Assembly: GCA_016928055.1 (NCBI GenBank) | Contig: JAFGLM010000044.1 | Coordinates: 1-40,054, forward strand | Length of the DNA: 40,054 nt | Direction of reading: 5' to 3' | From: Gammaproteobacteria bacterium | GTDB lineage: Bacteria; Pseudomonadota; Gammaproteobacteria; HTCC5015 | In this document: one piece after another, positions 1 to 8,111 of the stretch | Numbering within the stretch: position 1 is the stretch's first letter | Layout: every line of letters begins with the position of its first letter | Notes under the pieces: model-generated | Told to the model about the DNA's origin: nothing | What the model saw: only the letters and a program-made list of their open reading frames with translations | Database searches by the model: none | Position numbers and translations under genes: made by a program

Positions 1-2
1 TC

Positions 3-308
3 AACCATTGTGCCCAAGTGCACCATCTGGATGGTAGGCCATGCCTGCCAAGCCCGTCGAAGGGAGGAGGCTCAATGAGTATCAAGCAAGTCGTTCCCGA
101 TGATACATTGCCACCATATAAAGCCAGCGGTATCCGTATCGGTACACCGGCTGCAACCACTCGTGGTATGAATGAAAGCGATATGCGTAAAATTGCTGAT
201 TGGATTGTCGATGCACTTAGTCATCGAAACGATGCTATGCGCTTGAATCAACTACAACAGGAGATCAGTCAATTTTGTTTGCGGTTTCCAATACCAGGTC
301 TTTATTAA
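3..308 (+). CDS. glyA: C-terminal part of serine hydroxymethyltransferase (partial, possibly frame-disrupted)
   Basis: The last about 75 residues match the C-terminus of the PLP enzyme that converts serine and tetrahydrofolate to glycine and methylene-tetrahydrofolate. They contain the family signature SGIRIGTPAATTRGM and a tail ending in CLRFP, equivalent to the CARYP end of E. coli GlyA. The frame is open to the window edge, but the residues encoded before position 75 do not resemble GlyA. The ATG at 75 is preceded by a strong GGAGGAGG, so a separately translated fragment is possible. A shift from frame 1 (which reads REEAQ just before 75) into this frame would restore a GlyA-like join. The identity of the C-terminal part is solid. 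Whether the gene is intact cannot be decided here. Confidence 0.7.
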   Translation, partial: NHCAQVHHLDGRPCLPSPSKGGGSMSIKQVVPDDTLPPYKASGIRIGTPAATTRGMNESDMRKIADWIVDALSHRNDAMRLNQLQQEISQFCLRFPIPGLY

Positions 309-347
309 GAAAGCAGTGCAAGCTCCTGCAGTGAGGAATTTTTTATT

Positions 348-1259
348 TCAAGTAATCAGTTTATATCGCACTTCGGCGTAAGCGGTTTCATTGGGCGCCA
401 GTTCAAAGTAACCGGTATTTTCCACGCCTCCGGCGGCCAGATTGATGGCATTATTGACATGACTGACCGGTTCAACGCAGAAAAAACTCTGTCCTTCCGG
501 TACATATATCACCATGTGCTTGAATAAACCCTTGTGTGTCATATTTAAACCGAGTTTATATTCCGGCCAGAAAATTCTGGCTTCGCCGTCCCAACCCGTA
601 AAACAGTGATCAAGCACGATGCCCTCAAGGGTACGATGATTTGCAAATCGCCAATGTTCGGGGATCTCAGTTAAGGTATGTGGAATACAGAATTCATCAC
701 CTAACCAAACTTGATCCAAGCCAATATCCAGCTGCACTGCAGCGGTTTTCGGAAAGAACGGATGAAAGCCTAGTCCGGTTGGCATGGATTCCAGACTGTT
801 GTTTTGAACACTGATGCTGGCAATCAGTGTTTCATCGTTTAAAGTGAACCGTTGCTCGGCACGATATACCCAGGGCCAGCCGTCGTCGCCGCCGGCATGT
901 TCGTATACAATCGCAGCGGATGCTGAAGTATGTTCGATCAGTTGCCAGGGATGTTGGAATCCCTGACCATGTAGTGAATGGGGATGACCGGCAAAATTGA
1001 GCGGCAGCTCGATCTCTCTGCCATTGTGTTCGAATCGGCCATTTTCAATTCGATTCGAAAAGGGCACCAGGGGGAAGCAACTGGTGGCGCCCGCGTTACC
1101 GTCTTGCAGAGCTTGTTCCGAGCTAGGGCGCATCAGGTTAATGATCTGACTACCGCGTTGAAAACGAAATGCGGCAATCGAGCCGCCTGCATGCGGTGCC
1201 AGCTCAAGTTGCAAAGAGCCTTGTTCCAGTCTGACTGTTGCAGGTGCCTGTGGATTCAC
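348..1259 (-). CDS. Aldose 1-epimerase family protein (GalM/YeaD-like mutarotase)
   Basis: A 303-residue cytoplasmic protein of the aldose 1-epimerase superfamily, which interconverts alpha and beta anomers of sugars or sugar phosphates. Visible landmarks are SNRI (68-71), HSLHGQGF (94-101) with a candidate catalytic histidine at 97, GLGFHPFF (162-169) with the second histidine at 166, and FCVEPVSH (260-267) with the conserved glutamate at 263. Length is normal for the family. It is transcribed leftward, 165 bp after the aminotransferase and beyond that gene's terminator, so it probably has its own promoter. Whether the substrate is a free hexose or a hexose 6-phosphate cannot be read from the sequence. 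The glycogen genes elsewhere in the window make glucose metabolism a reasonable but unproven context. Confidence 0.85.
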   Translation of the reverse strand: MNPQAPATVRLEQGSLQLELAPHAGGSIAAFRFQRGSQIINLMRPSSEQALQDGNAGATSCFPLVPFSNRIENGRFEHNGREIELPLNFAGHPHSLHGQGFQHPWQLIEHTSASAAIVYEHAGGDDGWPWVYRAEQRFTLNDETLIASISVQNNSLESMPTGLGFHPFFPKTAAVQLDIGLDQVWLGDEFCIPHTLTEIPEHWRFANHRTLEGIVLDHCFTGWDGEARIFWPEYKLGLNMTHKGLFKHMVIYVPEGQSFFCVEPVSHVNNAINLAAGGVENTGYFELAPNETAYAEVRYKLIT

Positions 1260-1364
1260 TTGGGTAACCTCACGTAGGAATCAATATTGGTTATTCGCAC
1301 TGCTCGGTATTGTCATTGCTTGGAAAGATGATAGCAATGCAGAAAATGCTTTTTCTATTTTTGA

Positions 1365-1400
1365 AAACAAAAAACCCGACGGCCTTATCGGCACGCCGGG
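1365..1400 (-). terminator. Intrinsic terminator of the aminotransferase gene
   Basis: Read on the minus strand, CCCGGCG pairs with CGTCGGG (one G-U pair), with an inner GCC/GGC pair, and the hairpin is followed by an uninterrupted T run (plus-strand A run 1365-1374). It lies directly behind the stop codon of the leftward aminotransferase gene. Confidence 0.85.
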
Positions 1401-1424
1401 TATTTGTGTCTGGCCTGATGGTGT

Positions 1425-2624
1425 TTAGGTTTTTGCAGCTTTGGCGATACGTGCCAGGGCTTCCGTGAGGGCTTCATCGCTGGTTGCAAAAGACAGACGC
1501 ATATATCCTTCCAGCCCGAAAGCCGATCCTGGTACCAGTGCTACGCCGACCTTATCGACCAGATAGGAACCGAGCTCCAGATCATTATTCAGACCTAATT
1601 TTTTAATCAGTCCGTGCATGCTGGGGAACAAATAGAAGGTGCCGTCACCTGCAATACACTCAACACCGTCGATTTCATTCAATCCTTTCAGTAACAAATC
1701 GTGACGACGTTTGAAGGCCTTATTCATTTCCGCGATGCAGCTCTGATCGCCGCGTAACGCTTCCTCTGCGGCATACTGACACATGGTTGCCGGATTGGAA
1801 GTGCTTTGCGACTGGACTTTTTTCATGGCCTTAATCAGATTGGCCGGTCCGCCGGCGTAGCCGATTCGCCAACCGGTCATCGAATAGGCTTTGGATACGC
1901 CGTTAAGCACCGCCGTTTGATCATACAAACCCGGACAGGCCATCACGATGTTCGAGAAGGGTTCCTCGGTCCACATGATGTGTTCATACATATCATCGGT
2001 AACGATCAGGATATTGGGATGCTTCAATAGCACTTCAGCCAGTGCGATGAGTTCTGCCTTGTTGTAAGCAGTACCGGCTGGATTCGATGGGCTGTTAATC
2101 ACAAACATACGGGTTTTTGGTGTAATGGCCGCTTCCAGCTGGGCGGCAGTGATTTTAAATCGCTGGTCCTGATTCCCGGCAACGACTACAGGTTCACCGC
2201 CGGCCAGCAACACCATATCCGGATATGAAACCCAATAGGGGCTGGGGATAATGACCTCGTCACCGGGATTAAGGTAGGCTTGAGCCAAGTTATAGAAACT
2301 TTGCTTGCCTCCAACGGATACCAGAATCTGATCTGGTTTATATTCCAGCGCGTTATCGCGCCGGAATTTATCAATAATGGCCTCTTTCAGGCTGGGCAGG
2401 CCGTCAACCGCAGTGTATTTGGTTTTGCCGGCCTTCAAAGCTGCAACGGCGGCAGCTTTAATATGTTCAGGTGTGTCAAAATCCGGTTCTCCGGCGCCCA
2501 AACCGATAATGTCACGCCCTTCAGCGCGCAATTTGGCGACGTTAGCGGTGATCGCCAGAGTGGGGGAAGGTTTTACTTTCTGCACACGTTGTGAGAGTTG
2601 AATGTCCAACGTTTCTATCTCCAT
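1425..2624 (-). CDS. Class I PLP-dependent aspartate aminotransferase
   Basis: A 399-residue fold-type I aminotransferase, most like the bacterial 1-beta/1-gamma aspartate aminotransferases that exchange amino groups between aspartate and 2-oxoglutarate. The PLP-binding lysine is K245 in NGVSKAYSMTGWRIGY. NSPSNPAG (177-184) gives the cofactor-contacting asparagine, D210 and Y213 (TDDMYE) contact the pyridine ring, and R253 lies in the GWRIGY segment. GLGAGEPDFDTP (41-52) is the usual N-terminal substrate-binding stretch. It is divergent from uvrB and ends at a clear terminator. Relatives include prephenate-using enzymes, so the exact amino acceptor is inferred. Confidence 0.88.
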   Translation of the reverse strand: MEIETLDIQLSQRVQKVKPSPTLAITANVAKLRAEGRDIIGLGAGEPDFDTPEHIKAAAVAALKAGKTKYTAVDGLPSLKEAIIDKFRRDNALEYKPDQILVSVGGKQSFYNLAQAYLNPGDEVIIPSPYWVSYPDMVLLAGGEPVVVAGNQDQRFKITAAQLEAAITPKTRMFVINSPSNPAGTAYNKAELIALAEVLLKHPNILIVTDDMYEHIMWTEEPFSNIVMACPGLYDQTAVLNGVSKAYSMTGWRIGYAGGPANLIKAMKKVQSQSTSNPATMCQYAAEEALRGDQSCIAEMNKAFKRRHDLLLKGLNEIDGVECIAGDGTFYLFPSMHGLIKKLGLNNDLELGSYLVDKVGVALVPGSAFGLEGYMRLSFATSDEALTEALARIAKAAKT

Positions 2625-2658
2625 CAGATTTTGTTTATTAAAACGGGGTTTGCGACAA

Positions 2659-2684
2659 TGCCTGTTTGTGCTTGCAAACAGGCA
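2659..2684. promoter_or_regulatory. Perfect inverted repeat in the divergent aminotransferase/uvrB promoter region
   Basis: TGCCTGTTTG and its exact reverse complement CAAACAGGCA are separated by six bases (TGCTTG). The repeat sits midway between two divergent genes with no T tract after it, so an operator is more likely than a terminator. The internal CTGT...ACAG halves are 12 bases apart, not the 8 of a LexA box. Confidence 0.45.
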
Positions 2685-2734
2685 CGATTGGCTACTGAGA
2701 CAATAATGCGAATGATACTGGATTGCTCCGATTG

Positions 2735-4750
2735 ATGTCTAAGGCTTTCACATTAAAAACCGATTATTCGCCGGCGGGTGATCAACCTCAGGCGATTCAA
2801 AACCTGGTGGAAGGATTACAAGCCGGGTTGAGTCACCAGACGTTGCTGGGTGTGACCGGTTCAGGTAAAACCTTCACCATCGCCAACGTGATTCAGCTAC
2901 TGCAACGGCCGACCATGATTCTGGCGCCCAATAAAACATTGGCAGCGCAGTTGTACGGCGAGATGAAAGAATATTTTCCGCAAAATGCGGTGGAATATTT
3001 TGTTTCCTATTATGACTACTATCAGCCGGAAGCTTATGTTCCCTCGTCAGACACCTATATTGAAAAAGACTCCTCGATAAACGATCACATTGAGCAGATG
3101 CGCCTGTCGGCGACCAAAGCGGTTATGGAGCGTCCGGATACCATTGTGGTAGCGACCGTTTCCGCCATTTACGGGCTCGGCGACCCGGATACGTATATGA
3201 CGATGATTTTGCATCTGGTCAAAGGTGAGCTGATCGATCAACGCAAGATTCTGCGCCGTCTGGCAGAGATGCAATACACCCGCAATGATATTGAGTTACG
3301 CCGTGGTACCTATCGGGTGCGCGGTGAGGTAATTGATATTCACCCGGCCGATTCAGAAAGCGAAGCCGTACGAGTGGAATTGTACGATGATGAGATAGAA
3401 AACCTGAGTATCTTTGATCCGCTGAACGGCGAGATTCTGCAGCGTGTGCAGCGCTTTACGGTCTATCCCAAATCGCATTACGTTACCCCGCGTGAAATTC
3501 TGTTGCGCGCAGTTGAAGAAATAAAAGTTGAATTGAAAGTTCGTCTCGAACAATTTCGATCAGCCAACAAATTGCTTGAAGCGCAGCGCCTGGAACAGCG
3601 CACTCAGTTCGATATTGAAATGATTACCGAGCTGGGCTATTGCACCGGTATCGAAAACTATTCACGTTTATTGTCAGGCCGGCAACCCGGTGAACCACCA
3701 CCTTGTTTATTCGACTATGTGCCATCGAATGCCTTGCTCATTATTGATGAAAGCCATGTGACGGTGCCGCAACTGGGTGCGATGTACAAGGGTGATCGCT
3801 CACGCAAGGAAACACTGGTTGAGTACGGGTTTCGATTACCCTCAGCGCTGGACAACCGGCCTCTGAATTTTGCCGAGTTTGAACGACTTGCCCCGCAAAT
3901 CATTTTTACATCCGCCACACCGGGCCCCTATGAAGAAAAAATGTCGGGTGCTGTTGTGGAGCAGGTGGTGCGTCCCACCGGTTTGGTCGATCCTGAAATT
4001 GAGATTCGGCCGGTTGCCACGCAAGTGGATGATCTGATGTCGGAAATCAATCTTCGCGCGGCACGCAATGAGCGTGTACTGGTCACCACACTCACCAAGC
4101 GCATGGCTGAAGATCTCACCGAGTATCTAAGCGAACATGATGTGCGGGTCCGTTATCTGCATTCGGATGTTGATACCGTTGAGCGTGTTGAGATTATCCG
4201 CGATCTAAGGCTGGGCGTGTTTGATGTATTGGTGGGTATTAATTTGTTGCGTGAAGGTCTGGATATGCCGGAAGTTTCGCTGGTGGCGATACTGGATGCC
4301 GATAAGGAAGGTTTTTTACGCTCGGAACGCTCGTTGATTCAGACCATCGGCCGTGCCGCGCGTAATATCGAAGGCAGGGCCATACTTTATGCAGGTCAAA
4401 TAACCGGTTCCATGCAGCGCGCAATCGATGAAACCAACCGGCGTCGCGACCGGCAAATTCTCTATAACTGGCAACACGGCATTACCCCGAAGACCATTCA
4501 AAAGCGGGTGGCCGATATTATGCAGGGTGCTTATGCATCAAAACGCCGTCAGCGCCTGACGAAGGTGGCTGAGGCAGCGGCAGATTATGCCGATTATAGT
4601 GAGTTGACCTCCGCGCAGGCGATGCAGCTGATTATTAAGCTGGAAAAACAGATGTATAAACACGCCAGAGACCTGGAATTCGAAGATGCTGCCCGCCTAC
4701 GCGATGAAATTGAACTTCTGCGCAAGCGGTTTTTGGACTTATCCGATTAG
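2735..4750 (+). CDS. uvrB: Excinuclease ABC subunit B
   Basis: A 671-residue UvrB, the damage-verifying helicase-like subunit of the nucleotide excision repair complex UvrABC. Walker A is GVTGSGKT (39-46). The beta-hairpin region with the [12 protein letters not shown] signature follows, then the DEAD-type box DESH (338-341), the helicase motif [11 protein letters not shown], and the C-terminal UVR motif (about 630-665) that contacts UvrC. I start it at the ATG of [18 protein letters not shown], which aligns with the E. coli start; a TTG four codons upstream is less likely. No LexA box is visible upstream, so SOS control is not supported by the sequence. It stands alone between the divergent aminotransferase and the tRNA-Val genes. 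Confidence 0.98.
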   Translation: MSKAFTLKTDYSPAGDQPQAIQNLVEGLQAGLSHQTLLGVTGSGKTFTIANVIQLLQRPTMILAPNKTLAAQLYGEMKEYFPQNAVEYFVSYYDYYQPEAYVPSSDTYIEKDSSINDHIEQMRLSATKAVMERPDTIVVATVSAIYGLGDPDTYMTMILHLVKGELIDQRKILRRLAEMQYTRNDIELRRGTYRVRGEVIDIHPADSESEAVRVELYDDEIENLSIFDPLNGEILQRVQRFTVYPKSHYVTPREILLRAVEEIKVELKVRLEQFRSANKLLEAQRLEQRTQFDIEMITELGYCTGIENYSRLLSGRQPGEPPPCLFDYVPSNALLIIDESHVTVPQLGAMYKGDRSRKETLVEYGFRLPSALDNRPLNFAEFERLAPQIIFTSATPGPYEEKMSGAVVEQVVRPTGLVDPEIEIRPVATQVDDLMSEINLRAARNERVLVTTLTKRMAEDLTEYLSEHDVRVRYLHSDVDTVERVEIIRDLRLGVFDVLVGINLLREGLDMPEVSLVAILDADKEGFLRSERSLIQTIGRAARNIEGRAILYAGQITGSMQRAIDETNRRRDRQILYNWQHGITPKTIQKRVADIMQGAYASKRRQRLTKVAEAAADYADYSELTSAQAMQLIIKLEKQMYKHARDLEFEDAARLRDEIELLRKRFLDLSD

Positions 4751-4825
4751 CGGGGAGAGCCGTTTTCCCTTTTACCTTTGTTTCGAATTATGCTAACTTC
4801 TGCGCCCGTTGTATGGTAGGCCCCT

Positions 4826-4902
4826 AGGCGCGTAGCTCAGCTGGTTAGAGCACCACCTTGACATGGTGGGGGTCGTTGGTTCGAGTCCAATCGCGCCTAC
4901 CA
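4826..4902 (+). tRNA. tRNA-Val (GAC anticodon)
   Basis: A 77-nt cloverleaf. The acceptor AGGCGCG pairs with CGCGCCT and CCA is encoded. The anticodon stem CCACC/GGTGG encloses TTGACAT, giving GAC. The T stem is GTTGG/CCAAT. It closely matches E. coli tRNA-Val outside the acceptor stem. It is followed after 11 bp by a second tRNA-Val. Confidence 0.97.
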
Positions 4903-4913
4903 CTCTAATATTC

Positions 4914-4990
4914 AGGCGCGTAGCTCAGCTGGTTAGAGCACCACCTTCACATGGTGGGGGTCACTGGTTCGAATCCAGTCGCGCCTACCA
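4914..4990 (+). tRNA. tRNA-Val (CAC anticodon), attachment-site tRNA
   Basis: A 77-nt cloverleaf almost identical to its neighbour but with anticodon CAC (loop TTCACAT) and T stem ACTGG/CCAGT. Its 3' half is repeated at 14810-14857 next to the far end of an integrated element, so the present gene is a hybrid: chromosomal 5' half, element-supplied 3' half. The gene remains complete with CCA, as is usual for tRNA-targeting integrases. Confidence 0.96.
4943..4990 (+). repeat. attL: tRNA-Val 3' half
   Basis: Positions 4943-4963 (starting in the anticodon stem, ending at the first T-stem base) are identical to 14810-14830. The remainder to 4990 matches 14831-14857 except for three changes. Two of these are complementary and keep the T stem paired (C/G here, T/A at attR); the third is in the T loop. 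Confidence 0.88.
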
Positions 4991-5495
4991 AAAATTGCTA
5001 TAAAATCATTAAGTTACAGGCTAAACACTTTCCGGCATTTCACCAGTTACCGCTTGTTTCAGGTCTGTGTAGCCAGAATGTAGCCACCGTAACAGAACAA
5101 CACAGGGCGCTGTGTAACCCGTACCACGACACGATCAGGCGCGGGTAGTGTGTAGGTGACTGCGAGGGGAACGCTGTGCACCAGCTGCCATGTCACGCAT
5201 GCCACGGGTAAAACAATTCCGGTTATGGGCCGGAAACTTATCGGGGCGTAACTGGCCGTCTATCTGGTGATCGTGGTTTTTAAGCTAAAAATTACCTTAT
5301 TTAAAGTACGGTTTGGCAGGTTTAAATGCTAAAAGCGCAAAAAATTACATAATTTTGCTGGAATTCTTGCTATATTTTCGCTGTCAATAATATTAACCTG
5401 TAGATGACTCAAAAAAGCAGGAAATTGGCCGCTAGATTGTTAGCGGTATTTTGTGCCGATTTTGGCACCTTTAAAAAAAGAGGACGGTGGTTGAA
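4991..5495. other. Left-end intergenic region of the element with integrase arm-type motifs
   Basis: No supported gene in about 505 bp. TGTAGCCA occurs at 5068-5075 and 5079-5086, 11 bp apart, matching the same spacing at the right end (14675 and 14686). The stretch 5320-5400 is AT-rich and probably holds the promoter of the rightward cargo genes. Confidence 0.5.
5068..5086. promoter_or_regulatory. Candidate integrase arm-binding repeats, left end
   Basis: Two direct TGTAGCCA copies start 11 bp apart, one helical turn. The identical pair with identical spacing occurs beside attR. P4-type integrases bind such arm sites through their N-terminal domain; binding here is inferred. Confidence 0.55.
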
Positions 5496-5648
5496 ATGGC
5501 GAAACCCATTAAAGACACACCAATTTTGACCGGAGAAAGTGCGCGCAAATTCGAGAAGGTAATCAGGGAAAACGAAAAAAAGAAAGTGCCACGTGAAGAA
5601 TTTGAACGCGCGGCGTGTAATTACAGACTAGTAAAATTACCTGGTTAA
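5496..5648 (+). CDS. Small protein preceding GNAT acetyltransferase (antitoxin-like position)
   Basis: A 50-residue charged protein (MAKPIKDTPILTGESARKFE at the start, ending in VKLPG), too short for usual ORF cut-offs. It begins with ATG behind a GGTGG and stops three bases before the TTG start of the acetyltransferase, so the two are probably translated together. The basic and acidic helix-forming middle (about residues 12-40) would suit a binding partner. Its placement and size resemble antitoxins or partner proteins found upstream of GNAT toxins, but it lacks an obvious ribbon-helix-helix motif. The antitoxin role is inference. Confidence 0.6.
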   Translation: MAKPIKDTPILTGESARKFEKVIRENEKKKVPREEFERAACNYRLVKLPG

Positions 5649-5651
5649 AAT

Positions 5652-6170
5652 TTGGAACTGAAAAGACTTGGGCCGGACGACGAACGTCCGGCTTTTTGCT
5701 GCGGTGATCCAGACCTGGATGAGTTTTATCGTGTTGACTCAATCAACGGCGGTAGGCAGCTTCTGTCCGTAACTTATGCCATTATTGACGGTGATAATGC
5801 AGTAGCATTTTTTAGTGTTTCTAACGATTCGATCAACAAAGAATTGGTCCAAAATTCAGCATTTAAACGATTAGCTCGGTTCATACCGCATGAAAAACGA
5901 TATCGCAGCTTACCAGCTACAAAAATAGGTCGCTTTGGTGTTTCAGAGAATTGCCAGCGAAAAAACTACGGCACTCTGGTGATGGACTTCTTAAAGGTGT
6001 GGTTTACTACCGAAAATAAAACAGGTTGTCGATTTCTTATCGTAGATGCGTACAATATTGAAAGGGCTATCCGGTTTTATGAAAGTAATGGATTCAAATT
6101 TTTGACATCAGAAGATAAAACCGATCCTACAAGGATTATGTATTTCGACTTAATAACTTTTACGGCTTAA
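5652..6170 (+). CDS. GNAT family N-acetyltransferase, possible toxin
   Basis: A 172-residue GNAT fold protein that would transfer an acetyl group from acetyl-CoA. The N-terminal FCCGDPDLDEFY resembles GNAT toxins and related cargo acetyltransferases. The beta-4 strand KIGRFGV is followed by the pyrophosphate loop Q102-R-K-N-Y-G107, a variant of Q/RxxGxG with N in place of the first G. RFYESNGF (141-148) is the usual C-terminal GNAT motif. The start is a TTG directly after the stop of the 50-residue gene. AtaT/TacT-type toxins acetylate aminoacyl-tRNA; whether this one does cannot be told, and a non-toxic acetyltransferase is equally possible from sequence alone. Confidence 0.8.
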   Translation: MELKRLGPDDERPAFCCGDPDLDEFYRVDSINGGRQLLSVTYAIIDGDNAVAFFSVSNDSINKELVQNSAFKRLARFIPHEKRYRSLPATKIGRFGVSENCQRKNYGTLVMDFLKVWFTTENKTGCRFLIVDAYNIERAIRFYESNGFKFLTSEDKTDPTRIMYFDLITFTA

Positions 6171-6290
6171 TTAGAAAACAAACAAAAACCTCGCTGGGTG
6201 GAGGGGTAAGTGGAGTTATAATGAAAACTGCGGCAGCTAGTATTCCTATTGTTTAGGATTGAGTATCCCTCGAAAGTATGAGACCGTCCT

Positions 6291-6341
6291 ATGTGTGGTC
6301 GCTACAGCATTGAAACCGATGTAGAAGTGCCAGCGACTTAA
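6291..6341 (+). pseudogene. Remnant resembling the start of an SRAP (YedK/HMCES) gene
   Basis: An ATG opens a 16-codon frame, MCGRYSIETDVEVPAT, then stops. The MCGRY start with Cys2 is the hallmark of SRAP proteins, in which Cys2 crosslinks to abasic sites in single-stranded DNA. Nothing of the remaining roughly 200 residues follows in any frame. It ends 17 bp before the membrane protein gene. The match is very short, so chance is possible. Confidence 0.4.
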
Positions 6342-6358
6342 TAATCAGAAGAGCAAAA

Positions 6359-6910
6359 ATGCCATACCAAGAAACAGATCCACACCGCCGGAATCTAACT
6401 GTCACTGCATTGGCATTTATTATCTATTATTCTGCTGGTGGATATGTAAAAGAAAATGAACTTCACTTCCCTATGGTCAATATCGCATTTTCGGAACCAT
6501 GGGTACTAAAGTATTTTGCATGGGGTGCATTACTCTGGTTTATGTGGCGTTATTACCAAACAAACAAATTTGTAGATTTCAGAAACGCTCTTCGCACCGA
6601 GATTGAAAGTCTTCATAGTCATAAATTAATTACCGGCTATATTATAAAAAGACATCCTGAACAAGAAAATTTGCAGGATAGATCGCTGAATTTTTTTATA
6701 CCTGCAAAAGGATTTGGTCTGGAATGGAGAATGTCCTATAAATACCTTCTTAATGGTTCTTCGGCTCGAGGCAAAGTGCGATTTAAAGGTTTTTCGGGAC
6801 TTAGAATCAAGCTTAACTGCTACTTATTTTGCTTACTTAATCACCCCGCAATAATTACTTACTGGGCACCTTATATTCTTGCATTTATCGCTATATTGTT
6901 AGCAACTTAA
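6359..6910 (+). CDS. Hypothetical membrane protein (cargo)
   Basis: A 183-residue protein I do not recognise. Hydrophobic segments at about 13-30, 48-66 and 165-182 suggest two N-terminal membrane spans, a cytoplasmic or periplasmic middle domain (about 67-160) rich in aromatic and basic residues, and a C-terminal anchor. It is rightward, opposite to the phage genes, and lies in the same cargo block as the GNAT gene. Codon use and AT content look richer in A/T than in the flanking chromosome, consistent with acquired DNA. Superinfection exclusion or defence are common roles for such cargo, but nothing in the sequence shows this. Confidence 0.6.
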   Translation: MPYQETDPHRRNLTVTALAFIIYYSAGGYVKENELHFPMVNIAFSEPWVLKYFAWGALLWFMWRYYQTNKFVDFRNALRTEIESLHSHKLITGYIIKRHPEQENLQDRSLNFFIPAKGFGLEWRMSYKYLLNGSSARGKVRFKGFSGLRIKLNCYLFCLLNHPAIITYWAPYILAFIAILLAT

Positions 6911-7241
6911 TTATTTATTATTCGGTCGCGGATTTCCGCTCGCTGGGAGTTATCAGCTCCTGCCAACAGTATAGCCCAATCTGAGCCAGGCAACCGACTT
7001 TAACTTAGTTTTGGCGCGAAAAAGTAACAGAAACCCGGTACTTATTGAACGATTACCCGGCAGCCCTTGGCTCAGGCTTGCAATACCTGTTTCTTCGGTT
7101 ACGGAAAAAACTCCGGAGCCGGTGTCCTTTTGTTACGAATTAGAAAATGATAACCACCCGTTCGGTCTAGGCGTGTTCCGTGATCGACTTTTATTATGCC
7201 CCTCCCGACTCAAAATATTTTCCAGCAGGCGCGCACTGACA
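6911..7241. other. Intergenic region between converging element genes
   Basis: About 330 bp lie between the rightward membrane protein and the leftward 119-residue gene. A TTG-started frame of 79 codons (7011-7250) overlaps the end of the opposite gene and has no recognisable domain. No clear terminator or RNA is visible. Confidence 0.4.
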
Positions 7242-7601
7242 TTAAGTTAGTCTGTGAACGTTGTTCGGAATAATCGAATCAGGTTTTTTCGATTTGTATT
7301 GAATTTTAATCAGCTTGCCGCCGCTAACAACCTCGCGGCCTTCGGCAAAACCTTTAATCATTTTCTGCAATTCCTTTTTGCGTGCGGGCGGGCATAGGTG
7401 CCCGTATGTTTCCAGCAGCTCGGCAGGTGTAATTGTTCTGCATTTATGGGTCGATGGTTCGCCATGATCCAGAAGCCAAAAATCGAATTCTTCCCAATCG
7501 GTTAAGTCATCAACCGGATCACCGCGAAGCCATGCAAGTTCGCCAATCGATAACTGATCAGCGGAAGGTCTGCGGCGGGTGAATTTTCTTTTCGCTGTCA
7601 T
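7242..7601 (-). CDS. Hypothetical phage protein next to small terminase
   Basis: A 119-residue basic protein I do not recognise. Its ATG follows the stop of the small terminase gene with no gap (TAA then ATG), so translation is almost certainly coupled. The N-terminus is Arg/Lys-rich (KRKFTRRRP); the middle is acidic and aromatic (DLTDWEEFDFWLLDHGEP); the C-terminus is basic with EVVSGGKLIKIQY. Its position as last gene of the leftward block, coupled to TerS, suggests a role in packaging or in redirecting a helper's packaging machinery, but this is inference from location only. Confidence 0.65.
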   Translation of the reverse strand: MTAKRKFTRRRPSADQLSIGELAWLRGDPVDDLTDWEEFDFWLLDHGEPSTHKCRTITPAELLETYGHLCPPARKKELQKMIKGFAEGREVVSGGKLIKIQYKSKKPDSIIPNNVHRLT

Positions 7602-7928
7602 TTAACTGCCTTGTGGTCTGCCGGGTAACTTGTCGCCCGCAACATCCAGTTGCAAAGCTTTCAACGATTGCAAATAACCGTTGCGTGAATCGCGCTCAAG
7701 TACGCAAGCCGGATTACTTTTCAGGCAACCGTAACGATCCTTAATAAGTGCGCCATGTTTTTTTATCGCGGCTTGTGCTTGTCGCATCCGGTCCAAACAC
7801 TCGCAAGCAGTCGTTAGTAGCGCAAGTCCACCAGAATCAACGATTTCATAATCAGCAACAATGATTTTCCACAAATCAGCGCCTGGCTTCTGTAAATGTG
7901 CTGGTGGTTTCGGTAAGGCTCGTCTCAT
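7602..7928 (-). CDS. P27-family phage terminase small subunit
   Basis: A 108-residue protein of the P27 small terminase type, which recognises the packaging site and recruits the large terminase. The pattern is clear: a proline-rich start with W20 and IVADYEIVD, then GLALLTTACECLDRM, then LIKDRYGCLKSNPACVLERDSRNGYLQSLKAL near the C-terminal half. It is slightly shorter than full phage members. No large terminase follows, which is notable because the two are normally adjacent; in satellites a lone TerS can direct a helper's TerL to satellite DNA. It lies behind a terminator (8027-8069) and so probably forms a unit separate from the capsid genes. Confidence 0.8.
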   Translation of the reverse strand: MRRALPKPPAHLQKPGADLWKIIVADYEIVDSGGLALLTTACECLDRMRQAQAAIKKHGALIKDRYGCLKSNPACVLERDSRNGYLQSLKALQLDVAGDKLPGRPQGS

Positions 7929-8026
7929 TTCAACTCAATCTCTGGAAACTATCGCGAATAAAAATAAAACTGGGATGAGCGGTCTGGGCGTATGGGCTGT
8001 ACCTTTTTTGGGTACCCCTGTCACGT

Positions 8027-8069
8027 AAAAAAATGCGCGGCATGGAGAGACGGACGCACACACCGCGCA
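8027..8069 (-). terminator. Terminator after the structural genes, with structured upstream hairpin
   Basis: On the minus strand TGCGCGG (8069-8063) pairs with CCGCGCA (8040-8034) and is followed by seven T's (8033-8027). Just upstream, TGGGCGCT/AGCGCCCA (8072-8079 and 8098-8105) forms a second stem. The 183-bp gap between the structural gene and TerS that holds these could also contain the packaging site. Confidence 0.65.
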
Positions 8070-8111
8070 CTTGGGCGCTAAGGACAACAGGAAAGTAAGC
8101 GCCCATAACCC

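Noticed and set aside
2659..2684. LexA box for uvrB
   Set aside because: CTGT and ACAG are 12 bases apart instead of 8.
4951..5148. 65-codon frame starting inside tRNA-Val
   Set aside because: Begins in the tRNA and covers the att core; no coding features.
7011..7250. 79-codon rightward open frame in the element
   Set aside because: TTG start, no ribosome site, overlaps the end of the opposite gene, and no recognisable protein pattern.
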